A stretch of DNA of 64,000 nucleotides from Sclerodactyla briareus (taxonomy: Eukaryota; Echinodermata; Holothuroidea; Dendrochirotida; Sclerodactylidae): contig JAODTK010005823.1 of assembly GCA_026419785.1 (NCBI GenBank), positions 124,001 to 188,000 on the forward strand. The letters are read 5' to 3'. The notes beneath the pieces were generated by a model that was not told where the DNA came from, searched no databases, and worked only from the letters and a program-made list of their open reading frames with translations. A program made the position numbers and the translations under genes. Below are positions 35,409-48,389 of this stretch, piece after piece. How positions within the stretch are numbered: the first letter of the stretch is position 1; each line of letters opens with the position of its first letter.

Positions 35409-36089
35409 CTTGACGAAATGGAACGATTCTCCGCTCGGCAAAGTATCCCAGAATTTCATCAAAATGTCATCACAACCATTCTAACCGTTGCGAGAAAATT
35501 TGCTACGCCACGATACACGCCCACACACAAAAACAAAAAACGCCGAGGTGATCGCTGGTCACTTCGTCAGTTGAACTTTGTTCAGCGAGACAACATCCGA
35601 CCTCCATTGACCACTGATTTGCCTAGTCACGATATGAACCCACCACTCATCAGTAGTTTGAATAGTGTCAATATTTGACTAATTTGACCGGAGAATGAAG
35701 GGATGCGTATTTTTCAGTGTGCTTCTGAATTCCTGAAGGTGATGACATAATCAAGTTGACTCCTTCTTTCGACCAAAGGGAATTGCTGCCTGCCCTTGGA
35801 TAAAATATACACCATTCCTAATCACCGCATTTACCCATTTCGTAAGCCCCTCCTGATTTTTTCTCAGACAAATCAGGTGTCCTAGAGTAGCAGTGGATCA
35901 GGACAGATCGAGGTAGCGTCCGGATACGCGAGTTGAGTGAATCTCCCTACGGCCGGGATCCATAGCTGAGTGTGCGTATGTAAAAAAAAGCCAATTTAGG
36001 TGAACTGATCGGGGGCTAGGGTTTGAATATGCTCTATTTAGCTTGATAAAGATAGATATTGGTTCCACAAAAGCCCCAAATTCATAAAT

Positions 36090-36564
36090 TAAGGCAAATC
36101 AACGCTGAAATGGCAGAAATAAGCAATATGTTTCAATGCGTATGCGATGCGTCACGCGCGAAGGATTATTCTATGGAATTCGTCCTAAAAAGCCCAGCAA
36201 TGACAATATAACATGGGCTGCTGCCTTTATTATGGTCTTTTCGCATGCAATTTAGTGTTTTCCTCTGAAACAAACGTTCGTTTTCGTAATATGTGATTGC
36301 ACACCCAGCCCGGATACGCATACGCATTATGGAATCCTACCTAGGCGTAGATGCGTATGCGTATTCAGGCGGGATGGAAAATCCACATATTCACGGAAAA
36401 AAAAACGTTTTTTCAGAAGAGAAAACACTTAAGAGACACCTAAAACTGCAGCAGCCCATGTATTTCGTCGTTGCTTGGCTTTTTAAGGAAGATATTCCAT
36501 AGAAATGATTAGAGGGGACAGATCCACCTTACGCTTATGTCGCCTATTCAGTGTTGGTTGCCTT
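36090..36564. mobile_element. palindromic MITE / foldback element, copy B
   Basis: Same element as in copy A. The ends are 'aaggcaaatcaacgctgaaa' and 'ttcagtgttggttgcctt'. The central palindrome is clearer here: 'ggatacgcatacgcat' pairs with 'atgcgtatgcgtattc'. Part of the family also appears near 39,120-39,160 ('acccgcatacgcatctgatg'). Confidence 0.85.
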
Positions 36565-38012
36565 TATTATCCATTAAACTAATTACTGTGGTGGTTGTTA
36601 TAGGCAAAACGGTTTGTTGCTATGTAACGATAGTGTTGTGGTTAGAACTATCCATAAGGGGTAACATATGGGGGGTGACCTTGGGTGTCGGGTGGTCCAG
36701 CAAATGAGGTGCACTCGCAGGTGTCGTTTGTGTGGGGTGTGTGTGTTGCGTTGCGTGTTCGTCAGATTTTTGATAGTTGTAGATGTAATTTTGCATACTC
36801 CTAAAAAGTCACAAAACACACGTTTATTTAAACTCTTCAATTAGACACATTACTCAAAAACATGGGATTCAGGGAGTAAAAATGGCAAGTGGGGGTAAAA
36901 AAGTCATTGCCAATTTCTCACTGTTGTTCAAGAATTGTTCGGTGATTACAAAAATGATAACCCCAAAAAATGTGAGGCTTCCTAACTAGACAGGAAGTAA
37001 CAAAATATGACTGTTTCTTCGCATGTGAAGCAAAAATTGCACAATTAAATCGAATTTAGAGAGAAACACATTATTTTTCTGCCAAATCGTGACTGTTCTT
37101 CGAAATATCTAGCGACTCGAATGAAATGGTGGTTATAAGTGGATTGTGATACACTGTAAGACAGAAAGTCCCAAAAATACAGATTTTAACTCTACTTCTA
37201 GGAAATTTTATTATAATATGTGGGACTTGAGAGAGAAAAACATGAATTCATTAAAGACCCCCTCACTGGCCCCTAGCCTAAGTTAGTTGAAGGTCAACTT
37301 GAGTGTTTTCCCTAGTCAAAAATACGGTATTAGCCAAAAATGGCACGATAACCTAAACTTCACACCCTTTTCTGAGCCCAGAGTTAAACAGGGTATTACT
37401 CAACCATCCGTTGTGAGTAAAAAACCAACCCAGCATGGCTTAAATTTCCATACTCCGTCTGGGAGTCTGAACGTGAAGTTTCGCGCTGAGACTGCTTGAA
37501 ATTAGCAAAAGTTTTAGACCTGCGTCACAGGACGACAAACCAACCCGAAAATCTCAACATCAATAATAGGACAGGGAATATTTTGTAGAGAGAATACATC
37601 AAAATGCAGCCAGATTCATGTAATTGTACACAATTGTACAGACGAATGCGTTCTTCCGAATGAGGGCAGAATGGATCCAGCGAGGAGGCTAAACCTCAAA
37701 TTCGGCCAAAAAGTGAAAAAATATGGGCCTATTTTGAAGGGGGCACCTGGCGGATGTACATCAGGTGTTGTGAAGGTGGTGGTGGTGTGCTGCTCATTAT
37801 TCCGTGTTATTTCTCGAGAGATGCTATAAATTAACAGTACAGTCGGAGGTCAAATGAAAATAAAGGCTCAAAAAACGGGAAATGGAGAAGCAGGGAAAGC
37901 AAGAACGTATAGTGGAACTTGCCGCCAAAATCCAGTAAGTTGGAAATAATTGAAATAATCTAGAAAATTAGTGGGTTCGAAAATGTCATTGAGGGTAATG
38001 GGGTATAGTGAG

Positions 38013-38400
38013 GTACATACGGGGAAGCCTGCTTTCATGACGCTCTCATGAAGTTAGAGGTCACCTTGTCCCCCCCCCCACTCCACCCCTTCCCCCTCCC
38101 CCATTCCCTTCCCCCTCCCCCATTCCCTCCCCCACTCATCGTAGGCCGAGAAACCCTGGGAAAAATTAGCCCAAATGATCATAAAAATTTTTTGAAATAT
38201 TTGGGGAATGACTGCTAAAATTTTTCGCCATTCACTATCCCGGAATGGAATCTTCTCCCAGCCGATCTGAATTTGATTTGATTTGATTGCTACGGGTTCA
38301 GGAAGCCAATTTGACACATCGTGGAACCCTAACCGAATTTTGATCGTGGATGAGCACCGCCGACAACTATCGCCTTCTCTTCTCGACTATTGCTCAGATG
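38013..38400. other. C/T-rich tract and flank of the duplication
   Basis: 38,068-38,135 is a nearly pure pyrimidine tract ('ccccctcccccattccc' repeats). The rest is unassigned. It marks the right border of copy B. Confidence 0.6.
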
Positions 38401-38479
38401 ATATCGAGGCGGAGGTGTAACCAATCCCAGCATGCTCCCGGGACCGCAATTTTACGTCCCCATCCGACGGACGATCAGT

Positions 38480-38768
38480 GAACTCCAGGACCTGACCACT
38501 TTCTCAGAACCTGGAGGAGCGGAAGATTTTCGACGCGCAGCTCACCACCGACCGCGAACCTATTGCAGTGCCGCCGAAACACCCCCCGAAATCACCAAGC
38601 CCACCGCCCAACAGCAGGACCAGGATCCTAGACCAGGAACCCCCAGTCGAACTGCAATACACGCCACTTCTGTAAAAACTCCCGTTGCTGGTCGGCTGGA
38701 ATCGAACCCGGGACCTGTTGCATGCAAAGCAACACTGATACCACCGCTCTACATTCTCCCGCCCCCTG
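38480..38768 (-). mobile_element. tRNA-Ala-like SINE remnant
   Basis: The minus strand at 38,686-38,768 reads 'tagagcggtggta' (A box), 'tgctttgcatgcaa' (anticodon-arm-like with TGC) and 'ggtcccgggttcgattcc' (T arm / B box). It resembles tRNA-Ala(TGC), but the acceptor stem does not pair. The GC-rich body continues downstream to about 38,480. A functional tRNA is unlikely. Confidence 0.6.
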
Positions 38769-38869
38769 AAAGGTCTGACAACAACCTCAAAGACTTCCAT
38801 TTTCACAAAACCTAACTATCGGGAGAAGTTCCCCAAAATCTATATATACCGTCTGCTTCCACTACTCCT

Positions 38870-40380
38870 ATATCGCACCCACTGCATGTTTAGACAGCCC
38901 AGACAGCTCCTTGCAGTATATTCTCTGGAAGTTCTGAACTTCTGAAGACCGAATTTTCATGGATGCTGATGAGATATGAAACTCCGGGGATTGCCCTCTT
39001 GTTTATATTGTTTTGCCTCTGTTGAACCAATATCTATCTTTGCGTACTAAGTAGGACATATTCAGACCCTGGCCCCGGCTCAGTTCACGTTAATGCGGAT
39101 TTTTTTCACATGGTACCGCACCCGCATACGCATCTGATGGAATCCCAGCCTTAATCTTGCCTAGCCAACGCCCAGTACGAATTTGTTCCGTTGCCCTTTT
39201 ATATGCCCAGTTGACCTAAAGTAACTGAGTAGGTTATGTGCCGCAACTTATTCTGCGCGCTCTCGGATTAAGGAATCCTCGGTAACGGCGTGGAAATATT
39301 TTGACGAACTCGTGGAGTTCCTGAAGGTTTTCCCGGGCCCAGGACTCGGACCAGTCTACGCTTCCGTAATAATGACACTTCGATCTTGAAACCAATGTGT
39401 TCATTTAAATTCTTTTGGACCAGTTATGGCCAGAAAGTGGCAATTGCTGATTCTGGGGTGTCAAAAGCTGATTATACGCAGCGCGCCACCCTCTAGTGGC
39501 ACTTAGTTAGGATATAGTCAGCCTGCCGGATAACGAGAAAAACTTGCACCGGGCATGAAGTGTCAACTTGTAACAATTTCAACACCACGAGCATGCAATC
39601 GATATTTCACAAATCCAATCCACAGAAAACAGAATGCCAGCCTACGCCCCTGTAAGGTACATTTCGTAAGAGGAATGACCGAACATCACAGTAATTATCA
39701 TGTCCTATATATATGTATATATCTTATAACTCGGCTACATCTACCCCCAAAATGCCATTATTCTGTGTATGGTAGGCGGAACGTGATTTGAAGACGGCAT
39801 CAACATACAGGTCGTTTGAATGAAGGTATTACGAAAAAACAAAAAATCGAATAATCGAATGACAGATACTGCAATCAATACCGAACTGTTGGGATAACAG
39901 ATTCTAGGAATATCGTCAATATTGCCAATATTAACTGGCTAATTTACTCGAAGCCCTCGATTAGGCGTTAGCCGAAGGACTACGACCCAATTTCACGACA
40001 ACTTAGGTCAGACATTTGAGCTAATATGACCTCCAGTCTTGTCCAACGAGCAGCGTTACGCCTTCTCTCCAGTATGTGACATCTGGGTGGGGAAACTGTT
40101 ACCCAAGCTGTCACCGTCAGTCCATTGCAAGTCTGAGACATGTTTGTGTTCAATTATAAGCCTACGTGCTCATATGAATAGATGGTTCTTCAGAACCAGC
40201 GCCAACAATGGTACTGTATGACAGAAAGACTGAGGACACTCCATGCCGGTAGCCAATACATCACTATGTCACAAGTACCAATGGTGCTGGCTCAAAACGG
40301 CAGTATTGCAACCATTTCATTGCTGGACTGAAGAAGACGAAAGGTTTTAGAGTGAATTCTTGGGACACGAAAATCAATAG
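38870..40380. other. no gene recognised
   Basis: Mixed non-coding DNA. A fragment of the MITE family lies near 39,120. Frames of 60-80 codons are unremarkable. Confidence 0.4.
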
Positions 40381-40880
40381 TACTTGTGAAACCCACAGGG
40401 AACACATGATAGCAGGTTGGTTGACTAAACAGGAATGTTCCGACTTTTCCCCACAAAATTACACCTGCGCTTACAAAACATAAATAGCGTACATGAATAA
40501 ATCTGGGAAGCACACCACCAAGAACTGATTCCTTCAGGCATGTTGGACAAAGGTAAAAGGCCCAAAATAGCATTTTTGTTTCAACTTAAAATACTTTTTC
40601 CCCAAAATGACCCTACGCATACAAAAAATGAACAGCACAAATCACCCAATTTTGGGTGAACTTGATCACACCAGACATGAGGGACCTGATTACAAGGAAA
40701 AATACCAAAATTTACAAGACCTTTACAAGTTTTTTTTACCCGAATTTGACCCCCTGACGACGATGACAATCAATGCGTTCATGGAGGCTCTACTCATCAT
40801 GAGAGACGGCATACTAAAGTTTCAACTTGTCAGACATGCATGCCTGCTTGATTACGAGTTAAAGGATCAAATTAAAATTT
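40380..40880 (+). repeat. 165-bp satellite branch of the superfamily, three diverged units
   Basis: 'ctgggaagcacaccaccaag', 'caggcatgttggac', 'cctgattacaagg', 'aatttgaccccctg' and 'gttcatggaggctctactca' match the units at 10.6-11.6 kb in order. Confidence 0.8.
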
Positions 40881-41363
40881 TGTTAACAACATGGGGAACC
40901 AACCTACAAGATTCAATGATCGGACAGGAATGTCTGACTATGGCTCGCACTGGCCAGTGGCGAGCTGCACCAAACGCCAAGGTTCAAACTGGTTCGCAAT
41001 GTACGGTTGAGAAAGTTATGGTGAATGAACGAACGAAACGAAACGAAACTAACGAACGCATCTAACAACGGACGGAGAGAGAGACATGATGACTGCAGCG
41101 CTAACCGCAGCTAAAAATCTAATGCTCCTTCATAGCTTGGTTCATGGGTCGGTTCTTCGAGAGGCGGGCTTGCGGGATTTGTCCCGGGGAAGGGCAGTTG
41201 CTGCACTCGAGAGCAGTCACACACACCTCACACGTCGGGGAGGGGGAGGCGGAAATTCGGGAGCGTATGACAATTGAAGATTGTTTGATGGCCAATTAGA
41301 GCTACTGTAGCGTTAACGATAGTTCAGGAGGACTTCAGCTACACACACTTTCATCACAAATTT
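40881..41363. other. no gene recognised
   Basis: A plus frame runs from 40,607 to 41,065 (152 codons), mostly inside satellite units and ending in an 'aacgaaacgaaacg' stretch. It is a chance frame. Confidence 0.4.
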
Positions 41364-41520
41364 ATGAACCGATTATTGGGTGTGAAACCCTACATTTTGG
41401 GTCCGATTCTCTTCTCCCTCTCCACCTCTGCTCTGGGCGAAATAAATGGTTTTCAAAACATCAATCAGATGCCATACGCTGATGATACCTCAGCTCTCAT
41501 TTTTGGATCCCAAATGTTGG
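41364..41520 (+). mobile_element. LINE reverse transcriptase fragment with YADD
   Basis: The translation reads LGPILFSLSTSALGEINGFQ, then MPYADDTSALIFG. The LGPxLF and YADD motifs are reverse transcriptase domain motifs B' and C, the second carrying the catalytic Asp pair. The fragment is isolated with no ORF1, endonuclease or tail. The spacing fits jockey/CR1-like non-LTR elements. Confidence 0.75.
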
Positions 41521-41779
41521 CGTCAAAGTTCCATTCAGCCTTAATTGTATGTCCTTTTTCCAGCCACGAGCTGCCCATCATACTAGGTAATCTGTTGTAT
41601 TGACTGATACCGAGACTACCCGTGAAAAAAAAACACCGTTGAGGCATAGGGTAGAGGTCCGCCACTTTTTTTTTAAAATTTGCGTTTTCCATCATTCCCT
41701 CCAAGAATAGAAATTATTTGAGTTCTGTAATTTCGACTGAAGTTCTTTCCACGTAGATGAGGTATCGACCCAGGGCATT

Positions 41780-41920
41780 AATCTTCAAGTGCGGGCGGCG
41801 ATTTGTTGTTGGGATTTTGGGGGGGGGGGGGGGGGGTGTCGGACAAGATGAATACTGTCCTAAGAGAGCGCCACCACTGTTTGGCGCGTAGCGTTTCAAG
41901 GAAAATTTTCAATATGAAAC
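41780..41920 (+). repeat. poly(G) / GCGCCACC repeat module
   Basis: 'gggcggcgatttgttgttgg', a run of about 18 G, then 'gagcgccaccactgtttggc' and 'gcgtagcg'. The same module occurs at 48,755, 49,150 and 58,780 and in reverse at 15,640-15,860 and 59,780-60,000. Confidence 0.75.
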
Positions 41921-41989
41921 CCACCCCCCCAGTATTGCAGGGAAACTGCACTTCTTCCCGTGCTTAATGGGACAGTAAGCAGCATTCCT

Positions 41990-44110
41990 AGAATAGATTA
42001 AACTAGAGCACCAACGGTGCTGTAACCAAAGCGAACAAAGGTACCAAGACGAATGTGTTAAATGTTTAAGATCATGATGCCAAGAAGGCAGTTTCAAACA
42101 ATGGTCTATGTGCACCTGTCACAACTTGTGACCATTTGATCCCTTCATTCTACGCCACGGATTACAAATTAGCAGTCAATACACAATTCTTATCTCAGCC
42201 TTGGGGCAACTTCCAGCAAAAATGACCAATTGAGAGAGAACAAGGCAATTCACCAGTAGCCCATTGTATTCCCTAAAATGACCAAGGTCTGAACATTGGG
42301 TCCATTGAGCAACATCCATCAAAGAATGACTGTTTGTTTCTTTTCATTCAGATGTGTTTACTGTTTCCATTGATCAATTCTAACGACACTATATGATTTG
42401 CAAATCCAAACCTGCAATCAGCTGAAAAGGAGAAACATTATGACATCAGTTTCACGAAAATCTAATATAGGAGGAATTACAATTCGGAAATTATCCACCA
42501 TATGACTTATATTGTCCCTTCAATGACTTTTCACCCTCACTTTCACGAATTCAAACATGCCCCTGGGTCAATCAACATTGTGTGCCAGGTTTTTTGTATG
42601 GTCGACATCCGTCACAATGACGTTTAGGGGCCAAAAAGGCAATTGTTGACCACTGAATAGAGTATATATCCTGTAGGGCCCAAGTGAATCCTCGGACCAA
42701 AAATTCTGAAAAGCCTGTAGTATGGCTAATTCCATCATTATGATCGAACATAAGCACTCTGCACCAAAATATGTAGAAGCATTATGCATATTTACTTGAT
42801 GTGGCACATGATGGGCCCTCCTGCCCACCAAACTGGGTCTCAATCCAGAAATTCCTGAGACCTTCAAATTACGGCAATTAGACCGTCATTATGACCGAAC
42901 TCCCCACAGCCTGACTTGTTCATCAGAATTTGTAGTTAAGAATTTCAAGTGATTTAACATGATGGGACCTAGGTCCCACATTGGGCACTTCGAGTCATGG
43001 TTTTGCAACACCCCTGATAGACCACTAACAAGGATATTACATATAACTTTAAGAAAATTAATTGGAACTTGTGGGAGAATGGCATTTCAAGTACCAATGT
43101 GTGAAATTCCATGGAATTTTCATAAAATGGGCCATCGGGCCAAAGTTAGATCTTGGATCAAAAATAATTCCTGAACACCCGAAGTATTACTGCTAGACAG
43201 TCCTTATGACCGAATGTTAAGTCGCTGTGACACAACTTGTAAAAATGAGGAGGAAGGCACATTTTGCATAACTCCCACATGATGGGCCCTCGGGCCCACT
43301 CACTTGGCATTTGGTTCCTAATTCCAATAAATTCCCCTGGCACCCTGATGGGTATGGCCATGAGACCATCATTATGACCGAACATCAGCATGGTGGCAAC
43401 TACTAAATTTGACGGATATATCAAAGTTTTGGGCTGTATTTCATATAATCGGCCCTGAGCCCCAAAATGGGCCTTGAGCCCAATATTTCTGAAGAAGCTC
43501 AAATAGCCGTCTTCCCCCAAGGACCATTACTGTATCTTTTAAGAAAATCATTGAAAACTTGTGGGAGGAGATGCTTTCAAGCACAAGTATGTGTGACATA
43601 CCTTAAATGGGCCCTCGGGCCCAAGTCTGCCTTGGAACCAAGAAATCCTGAACAGACCCCAAAAGTATGGCTATTAGACCATCATTATGCCCAACATCAG
43701 CACTGTGCAACTACATTTACAGGAGATACAAGATGTCGCTCATTTCAACATCCTGGGCTTCGAGGCCCAAAATGGGCCAAAGCATGAACACCCAATGGCA
43801 CTCTACCAAGAAAACATTAAAGGTAAGTTTGAAGAAAATTAATGAAGCTTGTGGAGGAGATGCATTTCAAGTACATTGTGTGGAATGTCATGAAATGAGC
43901 ACAGGCCCAAGTGGGACCTTGGACCAAAAACCCTAGGAACACCCCGAAGGTACGGCTGATAGACACCATCATTACTGATCTGAAACATAAGCACTGTGCA
44001 CCACAATTTGTAGGAGTATACACTTTGAAATTTTAAACATAATGGCCTATATTGCCCTGTTATTGACCTTTTGACTGACCTCACAATGTCAGACCGTCCC
44101 ATGGGGCAAG
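41990..44110 (+). repeat. CATTATGACCGAAC satellite, about 155-bp period
   Basis: The key phrase 'gaccatcattatgaccgaac' recurs at about 42,733, 42,889, 43,198, 43,370, 43,679 and 43,968. The spacings of 156, 309, 172, 309 and 289 bp are one or two periods of about 155 bp. Other conserved words are 'cagcactgtgcaactac', 'aatgggccctcgggccca' and 'cttgtgggaggagatg'. The frames over it (for example 43,839-44,261 minus) are not genes. Confidence 0.85.
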
Positions 44111-44539
44111 GAACATTGTGTCCAAGCTGGCACCACCATACAGAATGACTGTTTGGGCGGCCAAAAAGGCAAGTGTTAAACACATGGATAGATAGAGCTT
44201 TTTTTTTTTTTGTTTGAGTGAATGCATTATTCCAATTGCTCAACAGCAAGAGGTTGAGCATAAAAAGTTTATTTTAGGGAAGGTTCCTCCCGAAACGTAC
44301 TGCCTTAGGGAGAAATTTCAAGGGTTGTGTGGGGCTGTGAACATTCTTAAAATACCTGTTAGTGAGGGTCACAGTTAGGAACAAAGAGCAATGAAAATGG
44401 GCAATGGCAAACCCCGTACGTCTTTTTTGCAGGAATTCCAATTTGACCAAACGACATGCCCTGAACCATTATGACCTTCACTTAGATAGCCTGAGTTTTT
44501 TACTCCAAAGTTAAAGCCCCCACCTTTTTATCCTTTTCG
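44111..44539. other. no gene recognised
   Basis: Flank of the satellite with a poly(T) run near 44,201-44,212. Confidence 0.4.
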
Positions 44540-46020
44540 GACCACAGGAGCAATGGGAGGGACACTTCTAACAGGGACCAGACAGGTGATTCATGAGTAT
44601 AACACCGAAGTAAAACCGCGAAAGGCAAGGAGAAGCGATGCAAAACCATCACTTTTGAAAAAACATCGAAATTGGCAATCTTTGATAGAAACTTATCCTC
44701 ACCTGAATTTTAATCACGCTCTGAACGGTTTGTGGCCGTTCCGGTCGAATATTCGAGGGCTATTTTTATTGGCTTAGTATTGCGCCGTTTGCATGCAACC
44801 AACTTTCAACAAGGGGTCGCCTCCATAAATTGATTGTTGCATACTCTATTTCAAAATTTGCATTAGCAAGTGGCGACACCTGACTTTAATAAAGAGGGGG
44901 GGGGGGGCACAAGGGGGGGGGGCGGCAAGGCATTTCAGTGGGCCACAGAAGAACATACTAAGCGGGCGCCACATAGGTTGGCGGCGGAGGAGCCAAAGAA
45001 AATGTATGGTTTTTTTAATTTATGAGGCGTGATCAACTGTCCCAACCATGATAGACGGCATGTCCGAAAGGGCAGGGAACTTCCCGAGTGGCAGTTATCT
45101 GGAGGAAACCTGCGTTGAAAATCCAGGCATTCTGATAGGTCGCTGGCTACTGCAGTTCCAAATCGGCCGTGGTCGGCAGGAGGAAACGACCGGAGGCTAA
45201 ATGGTTTAGTAATGAAAAAAAGAGATTGCGGATTCCAAAGTCAATGAGAATGTATGGCATGATTTTACCTCCCAAATTGTATAGTTTGGGGGGCCATAGG
45301 CGTAAATATCCTGGATTGTGCGGAGTTGCCGGGAAAGCAACGGGACAAATCCACCTCTAGTACGCCGCGAACAGACAAAAATTTGTTCACCTTCACGTTT
45401 TTAGTACCTTTCGAGGCGAAGTTGTCCCTTTTTTGTCCTTTGGGGCATTCCCATTGAAATTTCAGAGGCAATATTGGACATCGGGGGGCCTTTTCTCCAC
45501 CTCACCTAAATTTTGTGAAATCATTTTCTTTTTGGGGGAAACGCATTTTTTGTGTCGTTCCTCCTGGCCGCATTTTCGACGCCACACCGTGTGCCCTCAC
45601 ATTGATAGTATGTGAACCGTGCCCGCCAAAGTTCAACAAGTGGTCGCACCCATAATGATTAAACAAACAAAAACCCACAGATCCCGCCAATCTTATTGCC
45701 AACGATATGGATTGAAGGAAACGCCTTCTTTCACAACAATCGATAATTTAAGAACAACCCGGAATGTGTTCAGGCATCTTTTTGTTAAGGAACTCATAGT
45801 CGTATGTCATTATGCCTATTGTTAAACACGTTCTGTTGGATTGTCAATATTCAGATACAGTTCAGCGAAATAGTAGGCGGGCTCAAATATGGGGGGGGAA
45901 AAATTGGGGGACAAAATGCATTGAGTCCCCCTCAACTCGAGAAATATTGGGAGGGGGCGGGGGAACGCATTCCCTGCGTCCCCTGCCTCGCCGCCCCGTT
46001 GTTCATTTTCGATATCGTTG
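44540..46020 (+). repeat. poly(G) composite repeat
   Basis: Aligns piecewise with 48,860-49,287 ('gagtataacac', 'gaatattcga(g/t)ggcta', 'ccaactttcaac') and with 55,675-56,400 ('gtcccaaccatgata', 'ggcagttatc', 'tttggggcattcc', 'caccgtgtgcc', 'gggctcaaatat' plus a G run). It includes two long G runs at about 44,897-44,930. It encodes no recognisable protein. Confidence 0.75.
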
Positions 46021-47190
46021 ATGCTTATTCTCTTTCTCCCAATATTTCAAAGGTTGAATGGAACTTATGTTACATCGAAGATATAATCTTGCCTTGGCGA
46101 GTTAAGAGGTTTCATGGTTTACAACATTTCCTAACGCAATGATGCCGAGCCATGGGTTCATTGTTTAAATCGTATTTTGTCAATCACACGTGATGAACTG
46201 AACAGACACCCGAGTCCTTTCAAAATTGGTGATGAGGCGCCTATTCGCGCGGATGCCCTTTGGGGTTTTCATGGATACTTCATTCGCGATGACATGACTG
46301 GATGGGCAGGTTTGGCCATCATATAATGTATGTTTGCTTATTATATTTTGCAGGTGGGTCCATGTTGGGGAAATCTCCAGGTATGTCACGAAGGAGATGT
46401 TGATTCATGCTGTAATATCGAGTCGTTTAGATTATGCGAATTAATTGCTGTATGGCATTCCGCAGTCCCCGAAGCCAGGCTATAAAGAATCCAGCGCTCG
46501 ATTTATGCATAGATTAGGGAATTTACTCGAACACATACTATGAGGTGTCTGATCAACCAACATAGTTCATATCTGCTTTTTATTTTGGTTGTCCAGGCCT
46601 TGAAACTGGAATTTCCTCGTTACATCAAGTCAGGTTTATTGCAAAACAACATCACTAATGCCAAACCCGAGCACATACAATTACAACTCCGGGGGGGGGG
46701 GCGGGTCAACTTAAACTGTAGGTACTAGGCAAAAGTAAATACTCTTAGAGGGCCCTGCAGCTTTTCGTTTTCTTTAATTTTTTTTATTCGCCTACATCGC
46801 TAAACATGATCCACAGTATTTGTGATTCTGCTAATTGTTTTGAACCGCATGCTCCGTTGACGTATATGTAATAGTGGTGAAGACAAAATGTGCACGGAGC
46901 ATAAAATATTGTCGAACATCCTATATCATTGTCAAATGTTTACAACCAGTGAATAAGTTAATGCAAATGTAGTTATTAGGGAAGCGAAAGTTCTCAACAT
47001 TCAACATTCCTATCAATTAGACCAGAGGAATGATGACCAGTCAAATAGTCCATCTCCTCTCACGAAACTATTTAACTGATCATGTAGGTAAGTGAAATAG
47101 TTTATAACGCATAAACGAAAACGCAGCCTGCGTATGAACTCCTGCCTGAAATTTGGTTACTGCTCAAAAATCCTGAGAGTCATAAGATGT
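46021..47190. other. no gene recognised
   Basis: AT-rich non-coding DNA with a G run at about 46,690-46,701. Frames below 70 codons only. Confidence 0.4.
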
Positions 47191-48180
47191 CATAAAATTG
47201 TATGAAGACCTCCTCCTGCACAGGGCTCACATACTCTAATTAGAAGATGTTCAACTTAGGTGACATTTGCCCTGCCCTATGGGACTCATGCACTCACTTT
47301 GGCCGACCTACATACCAACTCCGAGCTCTCCACATTCTCGCATTGAATAGTTCTCACCTAATCGCAAGGCTTTCACACTTTGATCCGTGTTGACCCGAGG
47401 TAACATTAGCCTGATCCCAAAAAGCAATAAGGAATATCTACTCCATATGTCCAACCCACTGTGAGGTATGAACCAACAAATTTATTGTTCGTTACACAAC
47501 CATTGCGTGTCAAGAGTTTTCAGATTGACCTCGTTGACGTAGAGGCACAATGGGGATTCACCTAAGGCCATATGGCTATCAGCCTATAATGCCTATATGA
47601 GTATTATGTCTTTTTTAATAATACGTATTGGGTTATTACGTTTTCGGAAAATGCTGTTTACTTTTAGGTGCCGGTTCTTTGTATAAGCGTGTTTACAGCC
47701 AGAACATTGGTCCAAAATATGAAGTTTTTCACAAATGTCAACTCTTTAAAAAAAAAACCAAAACTCCTCCAGACATAAAACAAAAACGAGAAAAAAAACC
47801 CGATAGGGTTCCTGTACCCCCCCCCCCCCCCATGAGGATCTATACACTAAATTCATCAACTTGATATGATCACCCATTCTGAACTTATCGTGTTACAAGG
47901 TGTTCATGACTTGGACCCCTGGTGCCTTATATCACCTCTGGCCCGACAAAAACCACAAACCAAATCCAATAGGGTCCCTGTACTTCCTTGGGAAGCCTCA
48001 CACAAAATGTCCAACTCGATCAGATCACCATTCTGGACTCATCGTGTTTACGAGGTTTTCCAAACTTTGACCTCTATGAACTCGAATGACCTCTGACTGA
48101 CCCCTGAAACAATAAGATCATGTCTCATCATGGGGAACACACAAGTATTAGCTTCTTCCCTGGTCCTTGCCTGATCGTTA
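47190..48180 (+). repeat. TGTACTCATCATGGG superfamily array
   Basis: Units with 'tttgatccgtgttgaccc', 'aagagttttcagattgacc', 'gatagggttcctgtaccc', 'aatagggtccctgtacttcc', 'tgtctcatcatggggaac'. A run of about 13 C sits at 47,817-47,830. Confidence 0.75.
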
Positions 48181-48389
48181 TGGTCACGCGTCACATGCAC
48201 TACATACATACGTATCACACACTGACATGACTGGCATAGATTTCCTCTGATTTCGTCAAGCGGAATCAAAAAGGGCGAGCACAGTCTCCGGGAAAACTCT
48301 ATAATACCTCCGATTAGCCTTCTCTTGTGTATTAATGAATGGAGAGGACCATTGCAAAGCGCAGCGCGCATTCCCTCGGATAACAGTAC

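Larger units (their letters stand above)
29906..38012 (+). repeat. tandem segmental duplication, copy B (about 8.1 kb)
   Basis: Direct neighbour of copy A with the same landmark order. About ten bases ('caatcaatgtctatgtgca' region) lie between the end of A and the start of B. Differences from A are scattered indels plus an (AAT)n expansion at about 30,880-30,950 that A lacks. Confidence 0.95.

Noticed and set aside
38504..38815. Overlapping 100- and 127-codon frames on both strands
   Set aside because: They cover the tRNA-Ala-like SINE remnant and its GC-rich body.
40607..41065. 152-codon plus-strand frame
   Set aside because: It starts inside satellite units and ends in an AACG-rich run. 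No motif.
43839..44261. 140-codon minus-strand frame
   Set aside because: It lies mostly over the 155-bp satellite and ends in a poly(T)/poly(A) run.
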